64,000 bases of DNA from Fodinicola acaciae. GTDB lineage: Bacteria; Actinomycetota; Actinomycetes; Mycobacteriales; HKI-0501. Below are positions 35,130-43,597 of this stretch, piece after piece. Where the stretch lies: assembly GCF_010993745.1 (NCBI RefSeq), contig NZ_WOTN01000002.1, positions 806,001 through 870,000 on the forward strand, given 5' to 3'. Position numbers and translations under genes: made by a program. The notes beneath the pieces were generated by a model, which was given only the letters and a program-made list of their open reading frames with translations, was not told the origin of the DNA and made no database searches. How positions within the stretch are numbered: the first letter of the stretch is position 1; every line of letters starts with the position of its first letter.

Positions 35130-36359
35130 GTGAGAGGGGCGTCGGTGGAGGCGAGCAGCAGTCCGGCGTTGTTGCGGGAGATCAACAGTGCTCGAGTGCT
35201 GTCCGCCTTGCGTCAACACGACGCACTCCGGCTGACCGAGATCGGCGAGCTGACCGGCCTTTCCCGGCCGACCGTGGCGCACGCGGTGGAACAGCTCGCG
35301 AAAGCCGGGCTGGCGCAGTACGTTGAGGCCGAGCAGGGCCAGATGGGCCGGCCGGCTCGGGTCGTACGGTTCTGCCGGCGTGCCGGTTATGTGCTGGGCA
35401 TCGACATCGGTCCGCACAAGATCCTCGCGATGCTGGCCGACCTGACCGGAAACGTGATCGCGCGCAACCGCCGCGACGACGACTACGCGCGCTCCGGCCA
35501 GGAGGTTTTGGCGGCCGTACGGCAAACCGTCACGTCTCTGCTGCGGGACGCCGACGTGGCGCGCAACCAGGTGTGGTCGGTGACGGTTGGCACGCCGGGC
35601 ATCGTTGACACGCGGACGAAATCGGTGACCTTCGCGCCGAGTTTGCCGGACTGGAACCAGATCCGCCTCGCCGAGGTGCTCAAGCGGTCGTTTTCCGCGC
35701 CGATCCAGGTGGAAAACGACGTCAACCTCGCGGTGATCGCCGAGCGGTGGCGCGGTGTCGCGACCGGTGTCAGCACGGTCGTGTTCATCCAGTGGGGTGC
35801 GCGGATCGGTGCCGGCCTGGTGATCGGCGACCGGTTGCACCGCGGTGCCGGCGGGATGGCCGGCGAAATCGGCTATCTGAGCGTGTTGGACGGCCAGGGC
35901 GGCGTGACCCCGGACGAGTCCGGGATGGGGCCGCTGGAAAGCAAAGTCGGCGCCGGGGCGATCATCGACGCGGTCGGCAACCGGCGGCGGCGCGGCCGGC
36001 GAGCGGACCGGCGGTCGGAGGAGTTGGACGCCGCGGCGGTGTTCGCCGCCGCGCGCGAAGGGGATTCCGCTGCCGCACAAGCGATCGACGAGGTCGCGGC
36101 ACGGTTGGCTCGCGGACTGTCGGCTCTGTTGCTGGTGTTGGACCCCGAGATGGTGGTGCTCGGCGGTGGCGTCTCGACCGCCGGCCAGCCGCTGCTGGCC
36201 GCGATCGAGCGGCACCTTGAACCGCTGGCATTGGCGCGGCCGGCGCTCGCCTTGTCGGCACTTGGCGACGAGGCGACCGCGCTCGGCGCCGTACGGATGG
36301 CCCTGACCGACGTGGAAAGCCGGCTGCTGCCGGCGATGCCGGCCAACCTGTCCAGCTGA
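35130..36359 (+). CDS. ROK-family transcriptional regulator
   Basis: A 409-residue ROK repressor with an N-terminal MarR-like helix-turn-helix (LRLTEIGELTGLSRPTVAHAVEQL) and a ROK sugar-kinase-like domain (VLGIDIGPHKILAMLADLTG and GRGAGGMAGEIGYLS-like loop HRGAGGMAGEIGYLSV). The zinc motif CxCGxxGCxE of many ROK proteins is absent. GTG 35130 is one start; GTG 35145, preceded by GAGAGGGG, is an alternative. It lies immediately upstream of the GH89 gene, so control by an amino sugar such as GlcNAc is a reasonable guess. Confidence 0.88.
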   Translation: MRGASVEASSSPALLREINSARVLSALRQHDALRLTEIGELTGLSRPTVAHAVEQLAKAGLAQYVEAEQGQMGRPARVVRFCRRAGYVLGIDIGPHKILAMLADLTGNVIARNRRDDDYARSGQEVLAAVRQTVTSLLRDADVARNQVWSVTVGTPGIVDTRTKSVTFAPSLPDWNQIRLAEVLKRSFSAPIQVENDVNLAVIAERWRGVATGVSTVVFIQWGARIGAGLVIGDRLHRGAGGMAGEIGYLSVLDGQGGVTPDESGMGPLESKVGAGAIIDAVGNRRRRGRRADRRSEELDAAAVFAAAREGDSAAAQAIDEVAARLARGLSALLLVLDPEMVVLGGGVSTAGQPLLAAIERHLEPLALARPALALSALGDEATALGAVRMALTDVESRLLPAMPANLSS

Positions 36360-36442
36360 GGTCACCGGCTTGACCCGCGTACGTGCTGATGGATGAATGA
36401 CTTACGAAAGGTGTCTTCAATAGTCGGCGTTGGGGAATCGAC

Positions 36443-39400
36443 ATGCGCGCCAGGTCAGCGGTCATCGCTCTGTTTCTCCTGCTCTGCCTCGCGCCCGCCC
36501 CGGCCACGGCGGCGAGTCCGGCCGGTCCGGCCGCTCGCGCGCTCGCCCGGCTGGTCGGCGCCTGGCACGCCAGCCAGGTCGACTTCCGGCCGATGGCGAA
36601 AAGCAACGGCAAGGACGTCTTCCGGATCTCCACCAGCTATGGCCGGCTGGTGGTCGCCGGCAGCACGCCGGCCGTCCAGTTGACCGGCTTCGGCTGGTAT
36701 CTCCAGCACGTGGTGCATGCCTCGGTTTCGCTTGAGGGCAGCCAACTCCGGCTGCCGGCGCGGCTGCCGCTGCCGGTCGCGCCGGTCGAACACGCGGCCG
36801 TCGTGGCGAACCGCTTCGCTCTCAACGACACCAACGAGGGTTACGCCAATCCGTATCTCAGCTGGCAACAGTGGCAGCACCGCATCGACGTGTTGGCGCT
36901 GCTCGGCATCAACGAAGTGCTGGTGTACGAAGGCCAGGAGGCCGTCTACCAGCGCGCGTTCCAGCAGTTTCATTACACCGCCGCGGAAATGCGCGGATGG
37001 ATCCCGCAGCCCGGCCACCAACCGTGGTGGTTGCTGCAAAACATGTGTTGCGTGTCCAGCCCGATCTCGCAGCAGCTGATCGACCGCCGGACCGTGCTCG
37101 GCCGGCGGATCGCCGACCACCTCCGCGAGCTCGGCATGACGCCGGTCTTCCCCGGCTATTACGGCACTGTGCCGCCACGGTTCGCCGAGAAGAACCCCGG
37201 TGCGCGTACGGTCCCGCAGGGCACGTGGGCCGGACTGGAGCGACCCGACTGGCTCGACCCGACCAACCCGTTCTTCGCCAAGGTGGCGGCCGCTTTCTAT
37301 CGGGCGCAGACACAGCTTTTCGGCGCCAGCGCGATGTACAAGATGGATCTGCTGCACGAAGGCGGCACAGCTGGTCCGGTCGACGTGGCGGCCGCGTCCA
37401 AGGCCGTCCAGCAGGCGCTGGAAACCGCGCATCCCGGCGCCATCTGGGCCATCCTCGGCTGGCAGAGCAATCCGCGCCAGGACACGCTGAAGGCGGTCGA
37501 CAGATCGAAAATGCTGATCGTCGACGGTCTCTCCGAGCAGGCGAACGTGACCGATCGCGACCGCGACTTCCTCGGCACACCGTATGCCTTCGGCACCATC
37601 TGGAACTTCGGCGGGCACGCCAACCTCGGCGCCAGCCTCGCCGCGTGGAACCAGAAGTTCCACGCCTGGCTGGCCAAACCCGGCTCGGCGATGAACGGCA
37701 TCGCGCTGATGCCGGAGGCGATCGACAACAATCCGGCCGCCGTCGCGTTCTTCGCCGACCTGGCCTGGCAACCCGCCGCCGTCGACCTCGACGCATGGTT
37801 TGACGACTACGCGACCTCGCGCTATGGCGGAGTCGACGCGCATGCCAGAGCTGCCTGGCGGATCCTGGAAAACACCGTCTACAGCATTCCTCCGGAGACC
37901 ACGACCAAATATCCGACCGCGCTCTACGACGACGAGCCGAGCCTGACCGACACCGGCTCACCGCTCGGCTACGACCCCGACACGTTCGCGTCCGCGCTGA
38001 CCGAGCTGCTGCAGGTCGCGCCGGAATTGCGAGCGAGCAGCGCTTATCGTTACGACCTCGTCGATGTCGGACGGCAGGCGCTGGCCAACGACAGCCGTGT
38101 CCTGCTGCCGAAAATCCGGTCCGCGTACGCGGCACGCGACCTGACGACATTCCGGCAGCTGACCGCACAATGGAACCAGCGCGTGCAGCTGATGGACAAG
38201 CTGCTCGGCACCGACCCCAACTTCCTTTTCGGCAGCTGGCTTTCCGACGCGCGGGCACAGGCGTCCTCGCCGCAGGAGGCGGCGACGCTGAACTACGACG
38301 TACGCTCGCTGGTCACGCTTTGGGCCTCCGAAACGGATCTGCAGGACTACGCGCGCCGTGAGTGGAACGGTCTGGTCGGCGACTATTACGCGAACCGCTG
38401 GAAGAAATACTTCGCCAGCCTCGAAGGCGCACTCACCTCCGGCCAGCCGCCGGCGAAGATCGACTGGCACGCGGTGGCCGAGCAGTGGTCACGCAGCTCG
38501 ACGCGCTATCCGGACCGGCCGCACGGTGACGCGTACGCGCTGGCCAGCCAGGTCGCCGACATTCCCTCCGGTGCTTTGTCCCTGACCGCGACGCCCAAAG
38601 GCGTGGCGCCAGGCGGGTCCGTACGCCTCACCGCGACTTTCCAGAACCAGAGCCAACTTCGCGCCGCGCGGAGGGTCCAGCTGAAGATCGCCGCACCGGC
38701 CGGCTATGCGGTCACGCCGGTCACGCCGACCAGCCAGGACGTGCCCGTCGGCGGGACGTTCGCCGCCTCGTGGACGATAACCGTGCCGGCTGACGCAAAG
38801 GCAGCCGCGACGCCGACGATAACCGGCTCCGCGTCATGGACATCCGGTCAGCAGGTCGCGTCAGAATCCGCGTTGACACATCTGCTCGTCACCGGTGACC
38901 TCGGTCAGCCGTATGCCACGGTGTCGCACAACGACGCTGGTTTCGCTCAGTCCGCGGACGGTTTCCTGATCGCCGGCGGCGGCGCGGACCTGTGGCTCGA
39001 CCGCAACGAGTTTGGCTCCATCTATCGGAAACAGGCGCTCACCGACGGCCAGGCGGCGATGACTCGGGTGACGGCACAGGAAAACACGTCTCCGTACGCT
39101 CGTGCCGGCCTGATCGCGAGCAATGACCTGGCCGGCGGCCTTTCCGGTGGTTACGCGAACATCGCGGTCACTCCGGAGCGCGGCTGCGTCTTCAGCTGGG
39201 ACTCCGACGGAAACGGCACGCTGGACAAGCATCTGGAGGCCGGCGGTTTCACGGCGCCGGCGTACGTGCGGCTCGGCCGCAGCGGCGACCAGATGAGTGG
39301 TTCGTGCAGCAGCGACGGGAAAAACTGGACGGTCGTCGGGGTGGCGACGGTGCCAGGCGGTGCCGCCGCGGAAGACGTCGGCATGTTCATGAGCGCGGTC

Positions 39401-39889
39401 AACGCCGACACGAGACAGACCGGCATCGCGCAGTTCAGCGGCATCGACCTCGGGCCGTACGCGCCGCTGCCGACCACGCCGGCGACGGTTGTCAGCCTGA
39501 AGAAACCGGTGACCGCGCTGTCCGAGGAGGCCGGCAACCCGGCGGCCGCCGCGAACGACGGCAGCAGGTCCAACTATCCGTACTGGGGAAGCCGGCTGGA
39601 GTCGGACGGCACCTGGTGGCAGGTCGACCTCGGCACGGTTTCCGATGTCTCCAACGTCAACATCCGCAACTACGTGGACGGCAGGCGGTTCTACACCTAC
39701 CAGGTGCTCGGCAGCCTGGATGGTAAGGTCTACTTTGTCATCGGTGGCAAGGAAAACACCGATCCGGCGACCGACGCCGGTGACACCTTCCGCACCGAAG
39801 CACACGCGCGGTATGTGAAAGTCGTCGGCCTCGGCAACTCGGCCAACTCCAGTTTCCATCTCACCGAGGTGACCGTGTCGGCCCGATAA
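36443..39889 (+). CDS. Secreted alpha-N-acetylglucosaminidase (GH89) with NEW3 and F5/8 type C domains
   Basis: A 1148-residue secreted glycosidase that removes terminal alpha-linked GlcNAc. A signal peptide (1-24, ending ATAA) is followed by GH89 N-terminal, TIM-barrel and C-terminal domains (about 30-710). Glu306 in MDLLHEGG and Glu425 in ALMPEAID are 119 residues apart, as are the catalytic acid/base and nucleophile of characterised GH89 enzymes (118 apart). A NEW3 beta-sandwich (about 715-810), a concanavalin-like domain and a C-terminal discoidin (F5/8 type C) domain follow; these usually bind glycans. The ROK gene upstream likely controls it. A small hairpin (CCAGTGC/GCACTGG, 39900-39924) follows the stop. 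Confidence 0.92.
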   Translation: MRARSAVIALFLLLCLAPAPATAASPAGPAARALARLVGAWHASQVDFRPMAKSNGKDVFRISTSYGRLVVAGSTPAVQLTGFGWYLQHVVHASVSLEGSQLRLPARLPLPVAPVEHAAVVANRFALNDTNEGYANPYLSWQQWQHRIDVLALLGINEVLVYEGQEAVYQRAFQQFHYTAAEMRGWIPQPGHQPWWLLQNMCCVSSPISQQLIDRRTVLGRRIADHLRELGMTPVFPGYYGTVPPRFAEKNPGARTVPQGTWAGLERPDWLDPTNPFFAKVAAAFYRAQTQLFGASAMYKMDLLHEGGTAGPVDVAAASKAVQQALETAHPGAIWAILGWQSNPRQDTLKAVDRSKMLIVDGLSEQANVTDRDRDFLGTPYAFGTIWNFGGHANLGASLAAWNQKFHAWLAKPGSAMNGIALMPEAIDNNPAAVAFFADLAWQPAAVDLDAWFDDYATSRYGGVDAHARAAWRILENTVYSIPPETTTKYPTALYDDEPSLTDTGSPLGYDPDTFASALTELLQVAPELRASSAYRYDLVDVGRQALANDSRVLLPKIRSAYAARDLTTFRQLTAQWNQRVQLMDKLLGTDPNFLFGSWLSDARAQASSPQEAATLNYDVRSLVTLWASETDLQDYARREWNGLVGDYYANRWKKYFASLEGALTSGQPPAKIDWHAVAEQWSRSSTRYPDRPHGDAYALASQVADIPSGALSLTATPKGVAPGGSVRLTATFQNQSQLRAARRVQLKIAAPAGYAVTPVTPTSQDVPVGGTFAASWTITVPADAKAAATPTITGSASWTSGQQVASESALTHLLVTGDLGQPYATVSHNDAGFAQSADGFLIAGGGADLWLDRNEFGSIYRKQALTDGQAAMTRVTAQENTSPYARAGLIASNDLAGGLSGGYANIAVTPERGCVFSWDSDGNGTLDKHLEAGGFTAPAYVRLGRSGDQMSGSCSSDGKNWTVVGVATVPGGAAAEDVGMFMSAVNADTRQTGIAQFSGIDLGPYAPLPTTPATVVSLKKPVTALSEEAGNPAAAANDGSRSNYPYWGSRLESDGTWWQVDLGTVSDVSNVNIRNYVDGRRFYTYQVLGSLDGKVYFVIGGKENTDPATDAGDTFRTEAHARYVKVVGLGNSANSSFHLTEVTVSAR

Positions 39890-39969
39890 GGCACCAAAAC
39901 CAGTGCTGGCGCGCACCGCACTGGAAACCGTCCCCCCGCCGCTGCTACAACGGCAGAGAAGGGGAGACC

Positions 39970-41127
39970 ATGAAATCCACACTTGTTCAGACCGCGCGCG
40001 CCCTGGTGCCGCTCCTGCGCGAACACGCGGCGGCCGCCGACCGGGATCGCCGGCTGGCGGCCGAAACCGTCGCGGCGCTGCGTGATGCTGGCCTGTTTCG
40101 GCTGGCGGTGCCACGAAAGTACGGCGGTCACGAGGCGGACATCCGGACGATCGTCGGCGTCACCGCCGAGCTCGCGCAGGGATGTGCGTCGGCGGCGTGG
40201 GTCACCATGATCCTCGCCGGTGCGAGCTTCGTCGCCGCGCATTTTCCGGCGCGTACGCGCGAGGAGATCTGGGCCGCCGGCGCCGACACCACGGTCTGCG
40301 CGAGCACGTCGACGACCGACGGCGTGGCTCGGCGCGTGGACGGCGGCCTGGTGGTCAGCGGACAGTGGCATTACGCGTCGGGTGTGCATCAGGCAACATG
40401 GGCCCTGCTGGCTGGTGCGTCGCTGAAAGGCACCGACGACCGCGTCGTCTCGATCGTGCCGGTTTCCGAGCTGCGGATCAAAGACACCTGGCAGGTCGCC
40501 GGAATGCGTGGCACGGCAAGCGACACGATGGTGGCCGACGAGATTTTCGTGCCGGAGCACCGGCAGTTTTCCTTCGCCAGGCTGATGGCCGATTACCTGG
40601 ACGAATACGCCGACGAGCCGCTTTACCGTACGCCCACGCCGTCGTTGCTGGCGATCCTGCTGACCGGACCGATGTTGGGAATGGCCGAGGCCGCGCTCAG
40701 TCACGTTTTGGCCGCTGCCAAGACAAAACCGCTGATGTTGACGACGTACGCGCGACAGGCCGACGCGCCGAGCGTCCAGCTCGCCATCGCCGACGCGACC
40801 GCGCTGATCGACACCGCGCGGCTGCACGCGTTCCGGTCCGCCGGCGACCTCGACCAGGCCGCGCGCGACGGCGTACGCCTCGACACGGTCGTCCGCGCGC
40901 GAATCCGGATGGACACCGGCTATGCCGGCCAACGACTGCGTGACGCCGTCGACCTGCTCCTCAACGTCAGCGGTGCCGGCAGCTTCGCCGAGGCCAATCC
41001 GCTGCAGCGCATCTGGCGCGACCTGGAAACCGCGTCACGCCACGTGCAGGCCAACACCAACGTCAGCCGCGAGATCTACGGCCGCGCCCTGCTCGGCGTC
41101 GAAGAGAAAGCTGTCCTCGTCATCTAA
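39970..41127 (+). CDS. Acyl-CoA dehydrogenase-fold flavin monooxygenase-like protein
   Basis: A 385-residue protein with the acyl-CoA dehydrogenase fold (N-terminal helices, a beta-barrel middle with WQVAGMRGTASDT, and an Acyl-CoA_dh_2-type C-terminal domain ending NPLQRIWRDLETASRHVQAN). The active-site Glu motif of true dehydrogenases (YEGTNQIQ) is missing. It fits group D flavin-dependent hydroxylases (HpaB/DszC/HsaA-like), which use reduced flavin from a separate reductase. No reductase is adjacent. ATG 39970 follows AAGGGGAGA. It overlaps tail-to-tail with the CoA-binding gene. Confidence 0.82.
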   Translation: MKSTLVQTARALVPLLREHAAAADRDRRLAAETVAALRDAGLFRLAVPRKYGGHEADIRTIVGVTAELAQGCASAAWVTMILAGASFVAAHFPARTREEIWAAGADTTVCASTSTTDGVARRVDGGLVVSGQWHYASGVHQATWALLAGASLKGTDDRVVSIVPVSELRIKDTWQVAGMRGTASDTMVADEIFVPEHRQFSFARLMADYLDEYADEPLYRTPTPSLLAILLTGPMLGMAEAALSHVLAAAKTKPLMLTTYARQADAPSVQLAIADATALIDTARLHAFRSAGDLDQAARDGVRLDTVVRARIRMDTGYAGQRLRDAVDLLLNVSGAGSFAEANPLQRIWRDLETASRHVQANTNVSREIYGRALLGVEEKAVLVI

Positions 41128-41534
41128 CGAGGGCCGTGCGCGGACCATTCGATGGCCGGACAGTGGTCCATCACCACGTCCAAGCCGGCGTCGAGCGCGC
41201 GATCGGCGGCGGCCTCATCGATGACGCCGAGCTGCATCCACACCGCCGCGGCCTTGATGTCCACGGCTTCGTCGACATGCGCGCCGGCATAGCGCGCATT
41301 CCGGAAAATGTCGACGACATCGACAGGAAACGGAATGTCGGCGAGCGTACGATAACCGTCCTCGCCGAGCACCGGCGCGCCGGTGGGATTCACCGGTATG
41401 ATCCGCTTTCCTTGCCGCTGCAGGAAAGCCGCCACACCGTACGCGGCACGGCTGCGCGTGCCGGTCAGCCCAACCACGGCCCACACCTCACGCCGGAGCA
41501 CCCGTTCGATCGTTTCCGCGTCACCTCTGGCCAC
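41124..41534 (-). CDS. CoA-binding domain protein (YccU-like)
   Basis: About 136 residues from GTG 41534 (VARGDAETIERVL). A Rossmann-type CoA-binding domain: WAVVGLTGTRSRAAYGVAAF, IIPVNPTG, and DVVDIFRNA...HVDEAVDIKAAAVWMQLG. This small cytoplasmic family has a CoA- or nucleotide-binding fold and no settled role. The frame continues upstream to ATGs at about 41615 that overlap the MFS gene start; the shorter form matches the family length. Its stop overlaps that of the flavoprotein gene by 4 bp. Confidence 0.82.
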   Translation of the reverse strand: MARGDAETIERVLRREVWAVVGLTGTRSRAAYGVAAFLQRQGKRIIPVNPTGAPVLGEDGYRTLADIPFPVDVVDIFRNARYAGAHVDEAVDIKAAAVWMQLGVIDEAAADRALDAGLDVVMDHCPAIEWSAHGPR

Positions 41535-41595
41535 GTACGACACAACAACGCAGGCCACGCCGGGATTCCGGTAGGGAATCGGTGCGGACTCAATT

Positions 41596-41606
41596 AGGTT
41601 GAACCT
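41596..41606. promoter_or_regulatory. Small palindrome upstream of MFS gene
   Basis: AGGTT-G-AACCT lies 4 bp before the ATG at 41611, overlapping a possible -10 TAGGTT (41595-41600). It could be a repressor site for the exporter gene. Only 5-bp arms, so the evidence is weak. Confidence 0.3.
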
Positions 41607-41610
41607 CATC

Positions 41611-43074
41611 ATGGTGACTTCCGAACGCGTCGACAGAGCCAGCGTCGGGTTACGTTCGGAACGGGGCCCGGTCCTGCTCGCGGTGATGCTGAGCGTCGGC
41701 CTCGTCGCGATCGACTCGACCGTGCTGGCGACCGCGGTGCCGGCAGTGGTCAGGGATCTCGGCGGTTTCACCCAGTTTCCGTGGCTGTTCTCGATCTATC
41801 TGCTGGCGCAGGCGGTGTCGGTGCCGATCTACGGCAAGCTGGCCGACCTGCGCGGCCGCAAGCCGATGATGCTGGTCGGCGTCGGCCTGTTCGTGGCCGG
41901 CTCGATCCTGTGCGGGGTGGCCTGGACGATGCCGGCGCTGATCGCCTTCCGGCTGGTCCAGGGCCTCGGCGCCGGCGCGATCCAGCCGATCGCGATGACG
42001 ATCGTCGGCGACATCTACACGGTGGCCGAGCGCGCCAGGGTGCAGGGCTATCTGGCCAGCGTGTGGGGCCTGTCGGCGGTGATCGGGCCGACGTTGGGCG
42101 GCGTGTTCTCCGACTACATCTCGTGGCGCTGGATCTTCTTCGTCAACATCCCGCTCGGGCTCGCCGCCGCCTGGATGCTGGCGCGCCGCTTCCACGAAAA
42201 CGTCGAGCGTACGGTCTCGCACCGGATCGACTACGCCGGCGCCGTCCTGCTCGCGGTCGGCGGCTCGCTGCTGCTGCTCGGCCTGCTGGAAGGCGGCGTG
42301 ATGTGGGCCTGGGACTCGCCGGTCAGCGTCGCGGTGCTGGTGACCGCGGTCGTGCTGCTGGTCGCGTTCATCCTGGTCGAGCGGCGCGCGGCCGAGCCGG
42401 TCATGCCGCTGTGGGTCCTCGGCCGGCGCGTGCTCAACTCCGCCAACGCCAGCGCGCTGCTGGTCGGCGTGCTGCTGATCGGTCTCACGACGTACGTCCC
42501 GTTGTACGCGCAGGGCGTCCTTCACACGAGCGCGCTGGTGGCCGGGTTCGCGCTCGCCGCGATGACGCTCGGCTGGCCGCTCGCGGCGTCGCTGGCCGGC
42601 CGGCTGTATCTGCGGCTCGGGTTCCGTACGACCATGCTGCTCGGCGCGGTCATCGTCACGATCGGTGCTGGCATCCTGCTCACCGTCACCGCGGCCAGCT
42701 CGGTGCTCCACCTCGCCTTTGCCTGTTTCGTCGTCGGCCTCGGCCTCGGCTTCGCCTCCTCACCGAGCGTCGTCGCCGCGCAGGCATCGGTCGACTGGCG
42801 GAGCCGCGGCGTCGTCACCGGCGCCAACATGTTCGCGCGGTCGGTCGGCAGCGCGGTCGGTGTGGCCGCGTTCGGAGCCGTCGCCAACAGCATGGTCGCG
42901 GCGAGTGTCGGCAGCGGCCATCCGCAGCTGGAGCACCTGTCCGGTGAGGTCCTCGCGCCGGCGGTCCACAGCGTCTATTACGGCGCGGCCGGTGCCGCGC
43001 TGGTGCTCATCGTCGCCGTCGCCTTCATGCCCAACCACCCGCAACGCGATCAGCCGGCCGAAGCGTCCTCGTAG
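41611..43074 (+). CDS. MFS multidrug exporter (DHA2/EmrB type)
   Basis: 487 residues with 14 predicted membrane helices. Motifs: LSVGLVAIDSTVLATAVPAVV at helix 1, KLADLRGRKPMMLVG (motif A) and GLSAVIGPTLGGVFSDYISW (motif C of antiporters). ATG 41611 is chosen; the frame also has a TTG at 41599. It should export a drug or metabolite using the proton gradient. The 3' end contains the predicted promoter of the next sigma gene. No fused domains, unlike the exporter at 22753. Confidence 0.9.
   Translation: MVTSERVDRASVGLRSERGPVLLAVMLSVGLVAIDSTVLATAVPAVVRDLGGFTQFPWLFSIYLLAQAVSVPIYGKLADLRGRKPMMLVGVGLFVAGSILCGVAWTMPALIAFRLVQGLGAGAIQPIAMTIVGDIYTVAERARVQGYLASVWGLSAVIGPTLGGVFSDYISWRWIFFVNIPLGLAAAWMLARRFHENVERTVSHRIDYAGAVLLAVGGSLLLLGLLEGGVMWAWDSPVSVAVLVTAVVLLVAFILVERRAAEPVMPLWVLGRRVLNSANASALLVGVLLIGLTTYVPLYAQGVLHTSALVAGFALAAMTLGWPLAASLAGRLYLRLGFRTTMLLGAVIVTIGAGILLTVTAASSVLHLAFACFVVGLGLGFASSPSVVAAQASVDWRSRGVVTGANMFARSVGSAVGVAAFGAVANSMVAASVGSGHPQLEHLSGEVLAPAVHSVYYGAAGAALVLIVAVAFMPNHPQRDQPAEASS
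43041..43067 (+). promoter_or_regulatory. Putative ECF-type promoter of the sigma gene
   Basis: GCAACG (43041-43046) and CGTC (43064-43067) with a 17-nt spacer, inside the end of the MFS gene. The same bipartite pattern is repeated four times at 54817-55076. The CGTC ends 8 nt before GTG 43076, so the mRNA would be leaderless. Autoregulation by the sigma factor is a hypothesis. Confidence 0.45.
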
Positions 43075-43075
43075 T

Positions 43076-43597
43076 GTGACCACCTCATCAGATGACGAGA
43101 GTTTCGTGGCTTTCGTCGCCGAGCACTCGGCGGCGTTGCTGCGTACGGCGTACATGCTGGTCGGTGACCGGGGCAAGGCCGAGGACCTGTTGCAGACTGC
43201 GCTGACCAAGACCTACCTGCACTGGGGACGCATCCACGACCGCGGCGCTGCGGTCGCGTACGTACGACGGGTGCTGGCGAACACCGCGACCTCCTGGTGG
43301 CGGCTGCGGTCGTCGTCCGAGCAGCCGGTCGCGGTGTTCCCTGATCACGCGGCACCGGATCCGATCGGTGCGCGGGACGACCAGCTCGAGATGTGGCGGC
43401 ACCTTCAATCGTTACCCCGACGGCAACGGACGGTGCTGGTTTTGCGCTACTACGAGGACATGACCGAGTCGGACATCGCCGACGCGATGGGGATTTCCCC
43501 CGGTGGGGTGAAAAGCCTGGCGTCGCGTGCGTTGGCCCGGCTGCGCACCCGGTTTGGCGACGCGAGCGCGAACCTCGTTCCCGGGGAGGTGTTCTGA
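43076..43597 (+). CDS. SigE-family ECF sigma factor
   Basis: A 173-residue sigma factor: region 2 (FVAFVAEHSAALLRTAYMLV, EDLLQTALTKTYLHW, AYVRRVLANTATSWWR) and region 4 (LPRRQRTVLVLRYYEDMTES, then SPGGVKSLASRALARLR). This pattern (LxTALxKxYxxW) is typical of the actinobacterial SigE family. GTG 43076 begins one base after the MFS stop. Its stop overlaps the ATG of a membrane protein in the same way as the sigma pair at 18195. Confidence 0.92.
   Translation: MTTSSDDESFVAFVAEHSAALLRTAYMLVGDRGKAEDLLQTALTKTYLHWGRIHDRGAAVAYVRRVLANTATSWWRLRSSSEQPVAVFPDHAAPDPIGARDDQLEMWRHLQSLPRRQRTVLVLRYYEDMTESDIADAMGISPGGVKSLASRALARLRTRFGDASANLVPGEVF

Noticed and set aside
35101-35145. ATG at 35128 as the start of the ROK gene
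   Set aside because: It is immediately followed by TGA; the in-frame GTG codons at 35130 or 35145 are the only usable starts.
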